Source: Spirochaeta sp.
GTDB lineage: Bacteria; Spirochaetota; Spirochaetia; DSM-2461
Reading direction: 5' to 3'
DNA length: 7,935 nucleotides
NCBI GenBank assembly: GCA_030592625.1
Contig: JAUVIY010000110.1
Span: 1-7,935, forward strand
Positions 7,221 to 7,935 of the stretch are shown piece by piece. A program made the translations under genes and the position numbers. Position 1 is the stretch's first letter; each line of letters opens with the position of its first letter. The notes beneath the pieces are model-generated. The model had not been told where the DNA came from, made no database searches, and saw only the letters and a list, made by a program, of their open reading frames with translations.

Positions 7221-7243
7221 CCCCTTGAGAATGAGCGTTCGTG

Positions 7244-7935
7244 TTACCGATCGGTGGCTCCCGGAGTTTCTCTGGTAATGGAAAATTCCAGGCTGTAGCG
7301 GCGAAAGGGTTTCATCTTGTACTTTCTCATCAGGTTCAGAACTCCGGGAATACTACCTCCGACACCCCGCTGTTCACCATCAATATGAACATGGATATCT
7401 TCGCTGCGCTTAATCTCATGGGAATGATCGGCCATGGCAATGTCTTCCCGGGATGCAAACCGGGCTGAAAAATCAATGGTTTTCCCACTTGACGCCGAGA
7501 ATGTAAACGCCGTTCCGCCATCGGAGAACAAAACCCGCCGGACACCGGTCCGGTTACCGCTTTCCTGAGGCTTCAAGTATTCAAAAGACAATTCATCGAT
7601 ATCGGCTTCGTGAAGAGCGACGATCGCCCCGGCTTTCCGGTCGACATAGCACTCCTGAGGCCCAAGGCCGAACCAGGAAACCTTTCTATACCTTGAATGA
7701 AGGGCCATTCGGGTACCGAATCTAACCATTTCCCGCCAGGGGCGCCCCCTCAGGACAAGCGTCATTCGGCCGTCGTTACCAAAAAGAAATTCCTGACGGA
7801 ACTGCCCGAGGAACCCGGCAACCTTCAATCTGAGTTTCACCTGCAGCCCTTCGGGCTTCAATTTCACCTTCCAACGCTTCAATTTCCGGTTCCGACCGGC
7901 TTTATCCCAGGATTTTCCGTAAATCCGATCCGCCA
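7244..7935 (-). CDS. lacZ: Beta-galactosidase (GH2, LacZ type), C-terminal part
   Basis: Reads leftward from the window edge to a TAA at 7244-7246; the frame is open to base 7935, so this is the last ~230 residues of a protein usually near 1,000 long. GH2 beta-galactosidases hydrolyse terminal beta-D-galactosides such as lactose. The visible part is the C-terminal beta-sandwich (Bgal_small_N, LacZ domain 5). It opens with IYGKSWDKAG and contains VSWFGLGPQECYVDRKAGA (LacZ: VNWLGLGPQENYPDR), YLKPQESGNRTGVRRV (LacZ: YVFPSENGLRCGTREL) and DIHVHIDGEQRGVGG (LacZ: TWLNIDGFHMGIGG). A TTG at 7880-7882 sits inside the domain and is not the real start. The loop after GVGG lacks the tryptophan present in E. 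coli LacZ (GGDDSWSP), so substrate preference may differ. Catalytic glutamates lie outside the window. Only 23 bases separate its end from the cls stop, with no clear shared terminator. Confidence 0.9.
   Translation of the reverse strand, partial: ADRIYGKSWDKAGRNRKLKRWKVKLKPEGLQVKLRLKVAGFLGQFRQEFLFGNDGRMTLVLRGRPWREMVRFGTRMALHSRYRKVSWFGLGPQECYVDRKAGAIVALHEADIDELSFEYLKPQESGNRTGVRRVLFSDGGTAFTFSASSGKTIDFSARFASREDIAMADHSHEIKRSEDIHVHIDGEQRGVGGSIPGVLNLMRKYKMKPFRRYSLEFSITRETPGATDR

Noticed and set aside
7246..7255. Ten-base palindrome ACCGATCGGT at the end of lacZ, near the convergent junction with cls
   Set aside because: It has no loop to form a hairpin, no T-tract, and lies in coding sequence, so it is not a supported terminator.
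7241..7468. A plus-strand frame after cls
   Set aside because: It is the complement of the conserved LacZ C-terminal domain, which explains the region fully.

Overview
This window appears to be ordinary chromosomal DNA of a diderm bacterium with a moderate GC content (mid-50s % by eye). It carries six complete enzyme genes, one complete lipoprotein gene, and one partial gene at each edge. The set (complete arginine branch enzymes, a butyrate-type carboxylate kinase, cardiolipin synthase, a GH2 beta-galactosidase and a lipoprotein with a short signal peptide) fits a fermentative, sugar-using bacterium. A free-living spirochaete or similar lineage is my best guess, but that is inference from gene content and is weak. 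No tRNA, rRNA, CRISPR, insertion sequence or phage gene is visible.

Layout. (1) Bases 1-3465, plus strand: an arginine biosynthesis run, argB (3' part only), argD, argG, then a small GNAT acetyltransferase related to YpeA. argB and argD overlap by ATGA, and the later gaps are 18 and 25 bases, so this reads as one operon. It takes N-acetylglutamate to its phosphate (ArgB), makes N-acetylornithine (ArgD) and, later in the pathway, argininosuccinate (ArgG). argC, argJ/argE, argF and argH are not in the window. (2) Bases 3466-3561: a 96-base spacer dominated by a 36-base near-perfect palindrome that lacks a T-tract. (3) Bases 3562-5671, plus strand: a second tightly packed unit of an unrecognised small lipoprotein, a stand-alone DnaQ-type DEDDh exonuclease and butyrate kinase, with both junctions being 4-base ATGA overlaps. 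(4) Bases 5769-7220, plus strand: cardiolipin synthase with two N-terminal membrane helices and two HKD motifs, starting at GTG. (5) Bases 7244-7935, minus strand: the C-terminal part of a LacZ-type beta-galactosidase, convergent with cls and running off the right edge.

I found no strong evidence for an undescribed system. The points most worth a second look are the unexplained 36-base palindrome, the unusual translationally coupled lipoprotein/exonuclease/butyrate kinase unit, the YpeA-like acetyltransferase inside an arginine operon, and a LacZ C-terminus that seems to lack the active-site tryptophan loop.
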